From: Pseudoscleropodium purum
Lineage: Eukaryota > Streptophyta > Bryopsida > Hypnales > Brachytheciaceae
Assembly (NCBI GenBank): GCA_963969395.1
Contig: OZ017798.1
Location: 21,878,173 to 21,942,172 of the forward strand
DNA length: 64,000 nt
Direction: 5' to 3'
Below, in pieces: positions 11,105 through 23,700 of this stretch. The first letter of the stretch is position 1; every line of letters starts with the position of its first letter. The notes below the pieces were generated by a model. It saw nothing but the letters and a program-made list of their open reading frames with translations, searched no databases and was not told the DNA's origin. The position numbers and the translations under genes were made by a program.

Positions 11105-14100
11105 ATGGATGCGGCCATTGAGCATGTGCAGGCGAAGCCGGTGATCAGTATTAGCAGCCCGAGCGAGTGGGAAGAGTCGTACCGGCCGCTACCTTTTCTT
11201 TTCTTTGGCCTCTTGATCACGTGGATGCTGTTGCTGTTCTTTTGGACGCTCAACACTTGGAGCAAGCGGCGATGGCAGGTATGGTATGCTTGCCAAACAA
11301 AGAGATCAAAGAGGGGTCATTCAGTCTTTCTTTCTTGCTTACCCTCTTTGGGTCGCGGTGGTGGAGTTTTTTTAGTGTTAGTGTGAGTGATTTTGAAATA
11401 GTCCGCGGGAGATTTGAATTCTTGACTAACCTATTTGGTGTACTACTGCGGATTTGGAAGCCCTTGTTGACGAGTGGGGTGTTGGAATTGGCAGACTAGT
11501 CATTTGCAATGGATGTTGACAGCTGTTCCGTTGCTTAAGGCGCTTGTTCTCGGTCTCTCCTTCGTTTTCTGGTACTCCCAGTGGTTCCTAACTTCGCTGT
11601 CGGTGCTGTTTCGCAAAATGTAGTGATCCTGAAATCACGTAAAACAATTTCATGTCGATGCTGGCGATTCACCTAATCACTTGTTAGCGTTTGTTAGATT
11701 AGTGTGTGCAATTGCAATTGAAGTTCCAAGTATTTGGTGAAGGGTTTGAATGTCTTGTTTGGTTAGATTGGTGTGATATATTAAATTTGAATTTTGTAAG
11801 TGCATGTTCAAGAGTTGAGTGTTGTTTCTGAATTGTGCTCTAGGTATTCGTGCTTGAACTTGAGCACATGTTCATTCTGGGTAGCCTTCGGAGTCTTCGT
11901 GTCGCGAATCTTCTTCGAGACGTCGTGCTTCATTGCCTTCCTTTTGATTGCGCATGGCTACTGTATCATGCACGAGCAACTGACGGTCGCTGAACGCCGC
12001 AGCATCGCTGGCCTCGCTTCGCTCTTGTACTTGACCCTCACGGGGTACAAGGCTGCTGTTCCACAATTTGCTGTGCGTTTCTTTCCCCGCTCCAGTTTTG
12101 AGAGAGGATACTCTTTTGATCAATGTTGGCTTGTGTTTTCGATGGAGAATCATGAAAAGAGAGATTACTTTGGGTACTACAAGAGCCGAACTCTCTTGAG
12201 ATAAAAAATTCTCACTCAATGTATTGGATAATTTCTTATGCTACTGGGAGATTGAAGGGACAGTGGAGTACCCCTGATTTCCATTCAAAGATTAGTGTCC
12301 ATAGACATGATTAGCTTACACCGAATGGTTGCTAATTGAAAGCCAAACGAGTGTTGATTGGAAGAGATGAGTTTCTGTCGGTAACAGGCGTCATTCAATT
12401 GGAGATGGGATCAGGCTCCTATCGATTTTAGTATCCTCTACCTTAGACTGAAATTCTGAATCGTCTTGCTGGTAAGATTTAGGGTGCTCAGAGGAATGTG
12501 TTTGGAGGGTGTGAAGAGAGCAAACATTAAACCCGTTTGTAAAATTGAATACTGACAAGAATATTAATCTTTATCGTACGATTCATTTTATTTGACTGTA
12601 AGGTGATCCATTAGTTCTGCTGTTTGGGTATGTGCAATTTGGAAACTGTTCGATTGATTGACCGCCTTGTTGTTCTTTGGTTGTGCAGGTTCTAGTGGTG
12701 TTTATCTATGGGTTGCTACTATACGTCATCATGGTGCACATTGCCCGCAACCTTGCAGCGCTAAGGGAGCAGTTACAGCAAATTCAGGACGAAGGCGTCC
12801 ACATGATGCACACTGCTATTTTCATAAAGTACACCATGTTCAAGTAAGTTTTGGAGAGATTACCGTAGGATGCATTCGATTTTTTTGAAAGTGTGGGTTT
12901 ATTGCTCTGGAGTTGCAACGTAGTTGATCTTAAACCGTCCCTCCCTTCTCTTGCAGGAAGTTTCAGCGTGCAATGCTGATGATGGTTGTTGCTGAAATTT
13001 TGGTAAGCTATCAGTACACTCTCTGTTAGTGCTGCGTTACTCATACGGTTTTAAAAATATCTTCTTGGTCTTCGCAATATGAGTAGCAGAGGATTGGACT
13101 AGCTACTTTGGTTTAATAACTGGTCAATCCCTAAAAGACCAAAGATTTATGGATTTAAATGACTAGTTGGACTGATTATACTGTGAGTAATATCATTCAG
13201 ATGGAGCCAAATATTACTCTCCTGAATTAGTGAAGAACATTGCCAATATTGGCCAATAAACAAATACAATTGGACGAATGAAAGTCCCTATATGAGCTAC
13301 TCTAAACTGGTAACAAACATGGAGCTCAATTTGGTCTTCTTGGTCCTTCAGGTGTTGACGTTTGGCAAAATTATTTTGGCAGATGCATGCTCGCACGGAT
13401 GGCTTGGCTAATGAGTACTGGATGCGCCTTCTTGTTCGTGAGTTCACCGAGATTGGCATCTTCTTGTATATTGGGTTAGTACTGACCTCTGATTATTCTA
13501 GGCGAATCTACCTGTTTGCGAGTTCACTTGTGTCCTTAAAGGTCGTTGAAGCAGATACTATAACGTCACTAGAAATCTATATGGTTTAGTTGCTGTTATC
13601 CTCAATTGGAATTTCAATTCGTCATGTTTGACACTTTCCCTTTCCCATGCTTTTCTGTTTTCAAGTAGAAGATGGCAGCTTTTGTATTTATGTCTTTCTT
13701 GCGACGCTTTGACTGCAGATGGACCTTTAGATCAAGAGAGCTGACCCCATTTTTCACCGTCATTCCAACTTCATACCCCTCTGGTCAACGTATTTTGCCA
13801 CCTATTTATAGTGTGGTAAGGCGTTTAACCCTTGCATTAAACTTTTGCATGATTTCACGAGCGCACTTGATCCCTTCGAGTAAATAGTGGATTGTGCGCA
13901 GCAGTCTGACATCTCTGTCGCGACGTTGGCAGGAAATTAATGAGAAGCAGTTCAACAACTTGGATCATAAAGAGTGGCACATTGGAGTGGTGAGCTTCCT
14001 TCATTGATATTCGTGTCCTGCTTAACTGGGTTCCTTCCATTTTTAAATACCTTTTCTGTACTCAGGAATTCGGTAATCGTGGTCTCGGTTGTTCACGTGT

Positions 14101-14847
14101 GTCAGTAAAAGTCAGTGGTTGAAGAGAGGATTTAATACTTTTGCACCTATTGTTGAAAGCCTTTATCATAAGTTGTGACAGATTCCTACAGTTCTGTGCC
14201 GTGAAGTTCATCTCAACATTAAGGGGGGGGCTAACTACCAGAGATCTCGTGATAGTGTTTCCACACAATCTAAATAGAAGATATGCTAACTACTCCGTAT
14301 GAGATGTTTGTATTTTGACAATTACTGTTGTTGAATTTCGCAGCCAACTTCAATCTCCAAAAATGGAGGTACAAACAGGCCGATGTTAGTGATAGTGCAG
14401 AACCCAGGCATGTCTAACTTTGCTTTCGACGATGATGGTTTTGTTCAAGAACCTAAGAAGCCGGAAGGCTTCTTCAATATGTCTCCCAACTACCAACAAA
14501 TGACGTGTCCCTCCTCTGTGCCTCCCGACTCATCTACGCCCTTGATTGATCACGAAGGATTGCAGCTTCGCCTGCGAGACTCTGGGGATCTTTCCGCAGA
14601 GTCTGGTAGCCGGAGAGAGAACCTATTCCCCGGAGCTGTGAAAGAAGGAAGCAGATCGGCAGATGGCAAGGAGGACAAGAATGCCATGTCATTTGTGGAC
14701 GAGGTTGTGGTAGATGTGAAGGCATTGAAGGGCTATTCCTTTCTTCAGTTTGAGAATTCTTGTGGTGATTCGCGGACATTGCACTCGAGATCAAATTCAA
14801 GTTTGAGCTTGCAAGGGTTTGCACCCCACCAATCAAGCATTGTATGA
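11105..14847 (+). CDS. Plant seven-transmembrane protein of unknown function (9 exons)
   Basis: I assemble nine exons with GT-AG junctions: 11105-11278, 11495-11571, 11844-12072, 12689-12843, 12957-13002, 13383-13474, 13719-13815, 13933-13989 and 14344-14847. The total is 1431 nt, or 476 residues, and phase is kept at every junction. The start is the ATG in ACGATGGATGCG. The product begins with a short hydrophilic stretch containing SPSEWEESYRPL. Seven hydrophobic segments follow: about 30-50, 65-85, two in the exon-3 block up to HGYCIM, two around YLTLTGYKAAVPQFA and VLVVFIYGLLLYVIM, and one ending IGIFLYIGWTFRSREL. The WTFR motif after the last helix and the AERR motif recall the unnamed Arabidopsis membrane proteins At1g10660, At2g47115, At3g27770 and At5g62960. 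That assignment is from memory and unverified. The last exon adds about 168 hydrophilic, Ser/Gly/Pro-rich residues, probably a cytosolic tail. Molecular function is unknown. Confidence 0.85.
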
Positions 14848-16730
14848 TTCAAGTCGACTGCCTTTTTTGTCCTTACAACAAGCTACCTATGTTGCCCATA
14901 CGGATGGCCGGTCACTGTCGTGTAAACTAAGAGCTTCATACCCGTTGCGGATTATTCAATCTGCGAGCCATCTTTCATCTGGACTAAGAGAATAAGTAGC
15001 TGTATACTTGTAGACTAGCCCGGTTCTTCCCTCGAGGACAGGTTGGATTATAAAGGTATAATCCTTCAGTGTATGTTTTAGGGTCCTCGTTCAGGGGACT
15101 GAACATGCAAAAAACAGCTTTAGGACTAAAAAGTCACTGGCTGTTTAATGTCATCAGCTACAGAGCTGTGATCCAGTTCGTGGCTATTCTGCCACTCGGA
15201 ACAGTTGTACTATATCCCATGCATTCAAAGTATGCATTGCAATCCAATCTCAGTGCGTGAGTACTTTACTGACCACTTTTAGCCCACATCTTCTGAAACT
15301 GGATACTTTTGTGCTTTTTTTTTTCTTATTTGAAAGAAGTTTTTGGTATTTTTCCGAGGTGTGACTGTACTTATGAAGGTCTCCGGTTTTCTGTACACTT
15401 GAGTACATTCATAGCCTCAAGACATGGTTGTGGCTCGACCGATGAATGGAGCTGTTGTCACACAAGTCATTGGGTGCCTTCTTCACAAAGGTACCAAACC
15501 TTACTTTGCTAACGTAGTTTCGTAACTTGACTTGTTCTCAGTGCCGTTTGCTGCCCTGTTGATGTTTTAATTCCTAAAGCTACATTCTCTGGATCGTGCC
15601 AGCTTCCTAGTTAGAACAGGTCATGCTTTCTACTTTTGAGATGTGACTCAGTGAAATTTAAACTGCATTCCATTTGTGAATGTCTACTGGATTCCCCTTT
15701 TTTGGATGTGAGCAGATTCCATTTCCAACTTGGCATCCACCCAACACATGGCACTGACAAGCAGCAGCAGCAGCAGCAGAATGCGGCTGGACTCCTTGTC
15801 GGTAAGGTAGAGGCGGTTTGTTGTCTCTTGAATGAATGATTGTTGCAATGTTTTGCTCCTCTCCTGATTGCCTGACATTGCCTAGATGTACCTCGCTGGC
15901 ACAAACATGGACGCAAGGTCATTGCTGGCTCCTTCCCCTCTTCCTGCTTGTTGCCAGTGCCGCAGTTGTTCCTTGAACATGCGTTTTTGGAGGGTGTCAT
16001 TCCGTTGGATGTGGCAGGAACTAGAGCTCCTATCCTGAGTTACTTACTCATGGCCTTTATGTCCTGTTTGTATGATGACATTCTCCCAGGATAAGGTCTT
16101 GCACGATCGTCTCCCTGGGGCACGTTTGGATCCTGACGGGCGGGCTTCAATAATTTCGGAGGAATCTGAAATCACTCATTTCCCCCTGCTTAACGTATTC
16201 CGTCTTCTCGACTCTCACAGCAATTTTCTCGCCTGGAGTGTACAAGTAGCTGTAAGTTACATTCATCAGCCTTTATCCATTGATGCACTGCACCTTCCTA
16301 TTTACAGATGAAAAGATAATGAACTGATAAGATATTGCACTCACTGACAATGCACTGACAGATCACTGTTCTTGTTTGGTTCTACTGCCCGTCATATCCA
16401 ACTATTTGCTTGTAAATTATGCCCCATCATATTCTTATTTTATATATTTGTCAATCTGCTTCTTGTTGTATCTTTGAACTTAGAATCTCAGATAGGGTGA
16501 GCATCATTGTATCCATTACTGAAGATTCAGGGTATCGTAACCAATTCCGAGGCGTCAAGTGAACTGTTCATGGGCGTGCAAAATGGTTTGTTCACACTTC
16601 CTGTCATGAATGGTAATAGCAAGGATCTTACGAATGCATTTTGGAATACCCTGAGTGAAGGTCAGATTTTGCATAAATTGAGGGAAAAAAAAGGGTCATA
16701 TTTGTAAAAAAAAGTGTCACATGTCATCTT
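14848..16730 (+). other. 3' untranslated region or unresolved downstream exons
   Basis: This 1.9-kb stretch keeps gene-like composition after the stop codon at 14845-14847. It has a (CAG)n tract at about 15760-15778 inside a possible exon, with acceptor GTGAGCAG before 15716 and donor GTAAGG after 15801. A second exon-like frame at about 16090-16250 encodes a varied, non-repetitive peptide with segment FRLLDSHSNFLAWSVQVA, ending at GTAAGT. I recognise no family. It may be the long 3' leader of the seven-helix gene, alternative exons, or a fragment of another gene. Confidence 0.35.
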
Positions 16731-18320
16731 GTGATTGATATGAGGTGATGTGGACCCTGGAGAATATGAAGTGGAAATTCAATTTCGGCATTGGGTTGCC
16801 AAATTAGACCTTTGTATTTGGTACCTTTGGAATAGTATCACTTTGTTGTTGTAACAACAATCATAATCTCTTGTATTTGGGAACTTAAACTTGAGATGGA
16901 CACAAAACCCCATGTCCAAGGTAGTCACCAAAATACTTTGATCATTGGACCAATAGGTGCATTCTTTGTTTCTATAGTAAAGTCATCTATTGGACTTTTT
17001 AGGTCCACGTCCTTATAAAGTTAATATTGGATTTTGGAAGGAGGATTGAAATCCAAGTTTGGACTTCATTTTAAGGAGAACCAAGGATGTCACCCAACCA
17101 TGTCATAGAAACCAAACCCTCTATTATACATTGTTGTTAAAAATGCATACCTTTTGAATATGAAGGCCTAAGATTAATTTGGTTAGAGCTATAATCTACA
17201 CTTTCAAATTCATTTGGTATCCAATAAATATATGTTCAAAAAATTTAAAATCTTCTTTCAATTACCACCAAGATTAAATGAAAATTGAAGCATTTTAATA
17301 ATAGAATCTTGCTTAAAATGCCTATTTGACAATATTGGGTGTCATTATTTGTATTGCATTGTCTAAGAAGAAAAAAAAATGAGATTTTATTTCCATGTGA
17401 TATGTTTTGACTATGAAAGTTATCCAATAACATTTGAAAACAACTTGAAAAACATTATAAGAAGCTCTCAATTTATACAAGGAATATGTATGAAGTACAA
17501 TTGGATAGGATTGAATTTACAATCCGCATTGGCTACTTGACTACCATCAATTCCTTCAAGGACTAATAGCCCAAATTTCCAAAGTTGTGAAAAAAGTATT
17601 ATAAAATATAACTTAGAATAAGAATTTATCAATGAATATTTTTTAAACTAAGAGTTGAAATTCCTTGTAGAATAGTTTTGTAGATTGAATGTTTATAATT
17701 TTCACAAGAATTTTATTCCTTTGGATTCAAATTGTTGAGTTCTACCTTAGGATATTTTTGAAGATTTTATGTTGTTTATGTATTTAAATTATTTGGAATT
17801 TTATTTTTTAAGGTGAAATACATTAGAGAAGATTTGAAGCTTATAAAGGGCTGTTTTGGGCCTATTCTTGTCATTGTTCCCCCCACAGGAAAGGGTACAG
17901 TGGCTATAAAAAAAAAATTTAGTTCTTGAAATTAAAAAATAAATAAATTAAAAGTGATGTGGCACTCTCATGACCACGTCGGATTGCATTGTTGGCAGCG
18001 TTTTCAATACATTCACAACATTTTCAGGCCATAATAATTCATAGTCTCTTGTTGGCCTCAAAAATTCTTTAATGTATTTGCAACCTTAGAACTATAGAAT
18101 ATTTGCAAAGTAACTTGTAGAAAATATTTGTTGTACAAATATAATGGAACTAAATCAAGAATTTACAAACAATTAGATGATTGAAGAATGTACAAGCATT
18201 TGGGAATTAAACCAAGATTGTATTTGTTTGAGAGACCTTAGCATTCATCTACAGCTCAAAAACTAGAGGGATTAAAGAATTTGTTAGAGTGGTTACAATT
18301 CACAAGAGCATTCTAGAGTA
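16731..18320. other. AT-rich intergenic DNA
   Basis: No gene is visible. Around 17848-18030, a segment with 'ggctgttttgggcctattc', 'ccccccacag' and an A-rich run resembles part of the insertion at 34780-35089 ('gcctgtttcgggcctgttcc', 'cccccacag', A-rich run), so it may be an older relative of that non-autonomous element. The remainder is unremarkable AT-rich sequence. Confidence 0.4.
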
Positions 18321-18323
18321 TAA

Positions 18324-20116
18324 GGGCCGGTTTAGACTACAATCAAGAAGTGCACCAGTCAAGAATTCTAGGAAAATGGAGCAATATGATTGGAGCAAAT
18401 CTTGTTCTTAACCGGAGTGGGTTTACACTCGGCCAACTCTTGTCCGGTGGAGAACTTGAAGTATGGATGAAAAAATGACATGGCATCCTAGGTGGCAACA
18501 CTTTTTGTAAGAGTTCTTGACCGGAGGCCAAGTTTCTTGTCCGGCCTCAACCCCCCAGACAAGAAACTGGGCTTCTGGTCAAGAGCTACTTTCAATAAAA
18601 TATTGTTTTCCCCGTACGAATCGCAATGCCGTTGCAACTCTCCTCTTGTTACAAATTCAAGTATTTCAAACAAATCCTCTCACTCGATCAACGTAGCTCT
18701 TCACAAATTCTCAAGTCTCTAAAGTGATCTTGGTGAGTTCAAAAACTTGTGCACATTCCTAGTTAGTTTGGTGTTTGAAAGAAATTAGGTGTTTTGAACA
18801 ATTGCCAACTTCGGCGTCTTTTATCTTAGTCATGAAAGGTCCAAATGTTATGAAACTTGTGTTGAAAGTTGCGCAATGTTGTCTAGTTTTAGTGTTAGAA
18901 ATTTCATAGACATTGAGCAAAAACCGAGTGACTGATTGGTTTTTGAGTACAAAGAGGTTTAGTGAGAGGGGAGGTGAAAGTAACCTTAGGGTCTGTCAAC
19001 TTCGGCGTCTTGTATCTTGGTCATGAAAGGTCCAAATGCTATGAGACTTGTGTCAGAAGTTGCAAAATTTTGTCTAGTGTTAGTGGTATAAATTTCATAG
19101 ACATTGAGAAAAAATCGAGTGACTGATTGGGGTTTGAGTACAAAGAGGTTTAGTGAGAGGGGAGGTGAAAGTAACCTTAGGGTCTGTCAACTTCGGCGTC
19201 TTGTATCTTAGTGATGCAAGGTCCAAATGTTATGAGACTTGTGTCAGAAGTTGCAAAATTTTGTCTAGTTTTTGTGGTATAAATTTCATAGACATTGAGA
19301 AAAAACCGAGTGACTGATTGGGGTTTAAAACATGAAGTCTCATTCCAATGAACCTCTTTGTACTCAAACACCAATCAGTCACTCGATTTTTGCTCAATGT
19401 CTATGAAATTTATATTACAAATACTAGACAAAATTGCGCAACTTTCAACACAAGTCTCATAAAATTTGGACCTTGCATGACCAAGATACAAGACGCCAAA
19501 GTTGACAGACCCTAAGGTTATCTTGACCTCCCCTTCCACTAAATCTCCTTGTACCCAAATATAAACGAATCATTCAAATTTCACTCCCTATTAATAAATT
19601 TTGAAACAAAAAAGCAAGATATGAATATGCACCTTTTCCAATAAATTTTGTTGAAATTAAACCTTGTAAGGACATAAAAAACATCAAAGTTTATCCTAAT
19701 TCAACAATGCCCATTTATTTAAAAAAAATTCAATTGACTATTATCAATGCATACAAATTTAGAGATTCACCAAAACCACTTGAAAAAAATAAGAAGTCAT
19801 ACAAAATAGCACACAACAAGAAAAAACTCACCCAAAAGTATAAATTGTTTCAAGAAGAATTTAGAGAACATTGGAGTTTCTTGACTGCCTTCAATTTTCT
19901 TGGAGGTGAAGTTCACCGGTGGACTTCAATTAATGAAGTTGGCCAAAAGAGTTCTCCGGATGGTATTTAGACTACAACCGGTCAAGACTTCTTCACATGT
20001 TATTTTATCATTTTTTCATCTTGTCCAACGTTCCACCGGTTGCTTCAAATAGTCATGTCTTGGCCAAGACTTCTTGACCGACCGGTGCACTTCTTGACCG
20101 TAGTCTAAACCGGCCC
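18324..20116. mobile_element. 1.8-kb Harbinger/Tourist-like TIR element, TAA target duplication
   Basis: The left end GGGCCGGTTTAGACTAC (18324-18340) is perfectly matched by the inverted right end (20100-20116, GTAGTCTAAACCGGCCC). The similarity continues inward as 'tcaagaagtgcacc' and its inverse. Both sides are flanked by TAA (18321-18323 and 20117-20119), a direct 3-bp target duplication typical of PIF/Harbinger elements. There is no transposase frame, so the element is non-autonomous. Its centre carries three direct copies and one inverted copy of a unit of about 190 bp (separate entry). Confidence 0.8.
18807..19555. repeat. Three direct plus one inverted copy of a ~190-bp unit
   Basis: The anchor 'caacttcggcgtctt' begins at 18807, 18998 and 19188, giving periods of 191 and 190 bp. 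Each unit carries 'catgaaaggtccaaatg' or a close variant and 'tttcatagacattgag'. From about 19351 to 19555 the unit reappears in reverse complement ('caccaatcagtcactcg', 'ctcaatgtctatgaaattt', 'caagatacaagacgcc'). A transcript through this stretch could fold the third and fourth units into a hairpin with an arm of about 170-190 bp. Confidence 0.8.
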
Positions 20117-20572
20117 TAAGTGTCAAAATTTGAATTGAAATATTCTCTTTGCTAACTTATAAAATAAGTTTATCTAATTTCAATCGGAATTTAGTTGAGT
20201 CACAACGCATAACAATTCTTCATATTAGAATCAATATCTAGTTTTTTCATATACTTTTCTTTTTCATATGCCTCAATTCTCATAGAACAAGTATTACTAT
20301 CTAAAATGAGGAGATGTTCATTGTGAATCAATTAGATGGGAGGTGCAAGTAGATGTTCTTACCTTATTGTTTCAATGTTAGAATGTGACTTCACATTTCT
20401 ACAATCTAAGGCAAAGAACTCTAAATTATTAACATAGTCATGTCTCAAATACTAGACTACACTATCAACAACAATATATGTATGGATACACTTGGTTGGA
20501 CTTATTAGCTTGCTTGACCTATGTCCAATTTTGTGGGCCTTTCCAATTGTGTCACATAGTAGATTTTTGGAA

Positions 20573-20740
20573 CACTAGGAAAAAATCCTTATTTTTTTAT
20601 GATGCATTTTATGTGACATCCACTTAGTCAACAATGACATCAGAAAAAACATCAAGATGTTAGTTGTAACGTCAAATGTAACATAAAAAAACTGGACATT
20701 ACAAAAAATGTGTCATAAAAAACAAGGGTTCCTACTAGTG
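20573..20740. mobile_element. 168-bp CACTA-type MITE
   Basis: The left end is CACTAGGAAAAAATCCTT and the right end, AAGGGTTCCTACTAGTG, is its approximate inverse, ending exactly in TAGTG. CACTA elements are known for CACTA...TAGTG termini and a 3-bp target duplication. The flanks here are GAA and GCA, a 2-of-3 match. The interior (with 'gatgcattttatgtgacat' and 'aaaatgtgtcataaaa') is also loosely inverted. Confidence 0.6.
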
Positions 20741-23700
20741 GCAAAGTGCATGTTATCACTACAACCTACAATTGTGATGGTAAATGTATTTCAACTATAT
20801 ATGTAGTACAATTCATTGTAAAGTAATAGAGCATGTAGTAAAATTTTTTTGACTATTTTTGAAAATCATTCAAGGATTCACCTTGAGATTCATCTTTATA
20901 ATGCTTAAAGAGCATCTTCATGTTTTGATTTTAATCCCTAAAGCACTAGCAAAGTCCTCGTAGAGGGCATATGAAAGTATGGAGTAGTTCCTATGATCTC
21001 AAATGTAGGCATGAATTTTTAAAACATTTTTTTAAAGATAGGAGAATACATTATATATTTGGAAACATAATTTTTTAAATTGGTGCTTGGAAGAAAAAGT
21101 TATGCAATCAAATAGAAGTAAATAGTTGATCCTATCAAAGCTTTTCCATAGAAACTCAATTTTTTTCTTTCAAAAGTTGACTACGTCTATATGAAAACTT
21201 TGATTCATTCCATTTGCATTTCCACTTTGATTCATCCATTTCCGTTCCATTTTCACATCAATTCATTTATTGATGTGAAAATTATGAAGAATTTTGATTC
21301 ATTGGCAATCAAAGCATCTCCTAAAAAACAACATAAAGGATTTGATTTTGAGTTCAATTGTGACAATTTTGCTAGAAAAAAGGTTTAGATTGATTGCTAG
21401 AATTGATAATGTTTTCCTTGAGATTGATATGTTTCAATTCCATCTTAGATCTATTAACCCTTAAAAGTAAGATGCAATCAACTATATTTCCATGTTTGAT
21501 ATCATTTTTTTTTGTTTCTAAGGGACATGTATTAAATGCATTTTATATTTCTAATCACAAATAAAATATGTGTTTTTTGCCTTGGAAAGTTTGTAAGAGT
21601 TAGTGTAGAATTGCGTTAAAGTTGTTTCTTAACTATAAGAGGGCAAAAACTTAGTTCAAATCTAAGTTTGGATTGCCCTACTAGAATCTGAAATGTTATT
21701 TAAGAATTAGTAATTTAATCTTTTTTTCTATCTTGTACCTATATATATTCTAGAGTTTTCTAGAGATTGAAAATCAAAATTTCAAGAAAATAATTTTTTT
21801 TGGAATTTCAAATTTAATTCTCTAAAATAAGAAATTATATTCAAAATCTATAGTGCAAGAATTTCAAATTAACCTCTAATGGATCACAAGGCCATGATGT
21901 GGCTTTTGCAACTATATTTGTAGAAAATTCAAAATGTAAACAATTCCGCCGAAGATGTGGTCCTTTGGTTTTGTGTACAATTTTTCTTTTTCAATAGAAA
22001 TTGTCCATGTGTTTAAAAAAAAATTCAAAATGTGAACCTCATTTATAATATGTGAACATCAAAGAAACCTTCAATGGTTTTATTTGATGAGATTGACTTA
22101 CTCAATAAGACCATGAATTCCCCTAGTTTTTTAGATTGTAAGAACTCAACACAGTAGCAGTTTAACATGGCCGAAGTTTTGCCATGACAAATAATAAAAA
22201 ATTCTTTTTTTAAATATATACATAAATTAAAATTTTTAATAATCTGTATTATTATTTTTAAATTATTCTTTATTCTGGCCAGCAATGGTTGGTTCAGAGC
22301 ATGGGGAATGGGCCTCAAACGGCCCCCCAATGCCCTCCAAAAACATCTATTGTAATGTTTATGTTGAATCTATTAATGCAATCCAAATATCCGATCAAAA
22401 AATGATTGACTATGCAAATTTTGATGATTTCTTGGAGAATGAAGAAGGTGCTTTGGACTATTACTTCAAATCCCCATATCTTTTTTTTTACATTTCAAAA
22501 TGATCCAAAGAAAAATTACACATCAAAATCATGATGATGTGTACTCGTGGAAAAAAAATTATTGGTTTTTTTTTAGCATTCCAATTTCTAAATTTGGATT
22601 TTAGCCTATGTACAAAGTATTGCCTAACTACATGTCTTTCATCGATTGTGTCAAACTGTCAATGGTGCATTTTTTCAAAAATTGTACAATTTTGTCTATC
22701 TTTTTTCTATAAAAAAGCTACATAAGTCTTCTTTCATTTCAATGGTGGTGATTATCAAAATTATTCCACACAAATGAAGAATTATGCTTGAAAAAAAGCT
22801 AGTCAAGCCAAAACAAGAGCTACACTCCCCCCATTCTTTTTAGGGCTTAAAAAGATTCAACGTATTATAATCAACTATAGAAAGGTGGAAAACATGTTTT
22901 TATTTTAGTCTAACCTTGAAATGTTACATCCAAATTTTTGAGCTAGCTTTTCAATATATTTTTAAAAACTATATCATTTAACGCTTTAAGGACCTATTGA
23001 GACTTTCAAATATCAAATAACATATGAATGCAAATGCATCCCAAACACACAAAAATGTGTTTTTTCATCCATCAATAGAAATGTAATTCTTCATCCAAAA
23101 ATGTATTTTGAAGATTCTTGTGTTAGTTCTTTAACATTTGTTTAGTATAGATTCTAAAACTTTGATTACAAATATTGTATAATTGAAAGGGTAGTCATAG
23201 ATTTAGCCTAAACAAACAACTTTTTCAATTCAATAATGGCCCTTCCAAACTAACTTGGATAAAAAAGTAAAATAAAAATCTTGATTACAACTTAAATTTT
23301 TGAACTTAAAACAAAAAAATTCTTGTGAAAATCACAAACATTCAATCTACAATTGATTTTAGAAGTAATTTTCAATTTTTGACTTCAAATTTTATTGAAA
23401 AACATTGGTAGTTGTGTACTAGTTGATTTAACCACATGGATATGATTTGTCCATGAATCATATTTTACAACTATTATTTGAGAGTCATCATTATATTATT
23501 ATTCCAAGTTGCATTTTGTAATACATCGTTACAATGTTAAAAATCTTGACTACCATTGATTTTTTTAAGGGGTTAAGGGTTTAATTCTAATATCTTGTCA
23601 AAGATCTTAGTAAAGGTATCTCAAAATTTTCCATGCATTCTTATTGTAGTCTAGTACAAAATCCTATGGTTAGATTGCTTATCAAAATAAAGTGTCCTTG

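Noticed and set aside
13354..13382. Earlier splice acceptor (CCTTCAG before 13353) for exon 6 of the seven-helix gene
   Set aside because: Using it in phase leads to an in-frame TAA soon after; the acceptor at 13381-13382 keeps phase and gives the conserved-looking EYWMRLLVREF segment.
18807..19555. Regularly spaced repeats considered as a CRISPR array
   Set aside because: Units of 190 bp with no short spacer structure, lying inside a TIR element of a plant-like genome.
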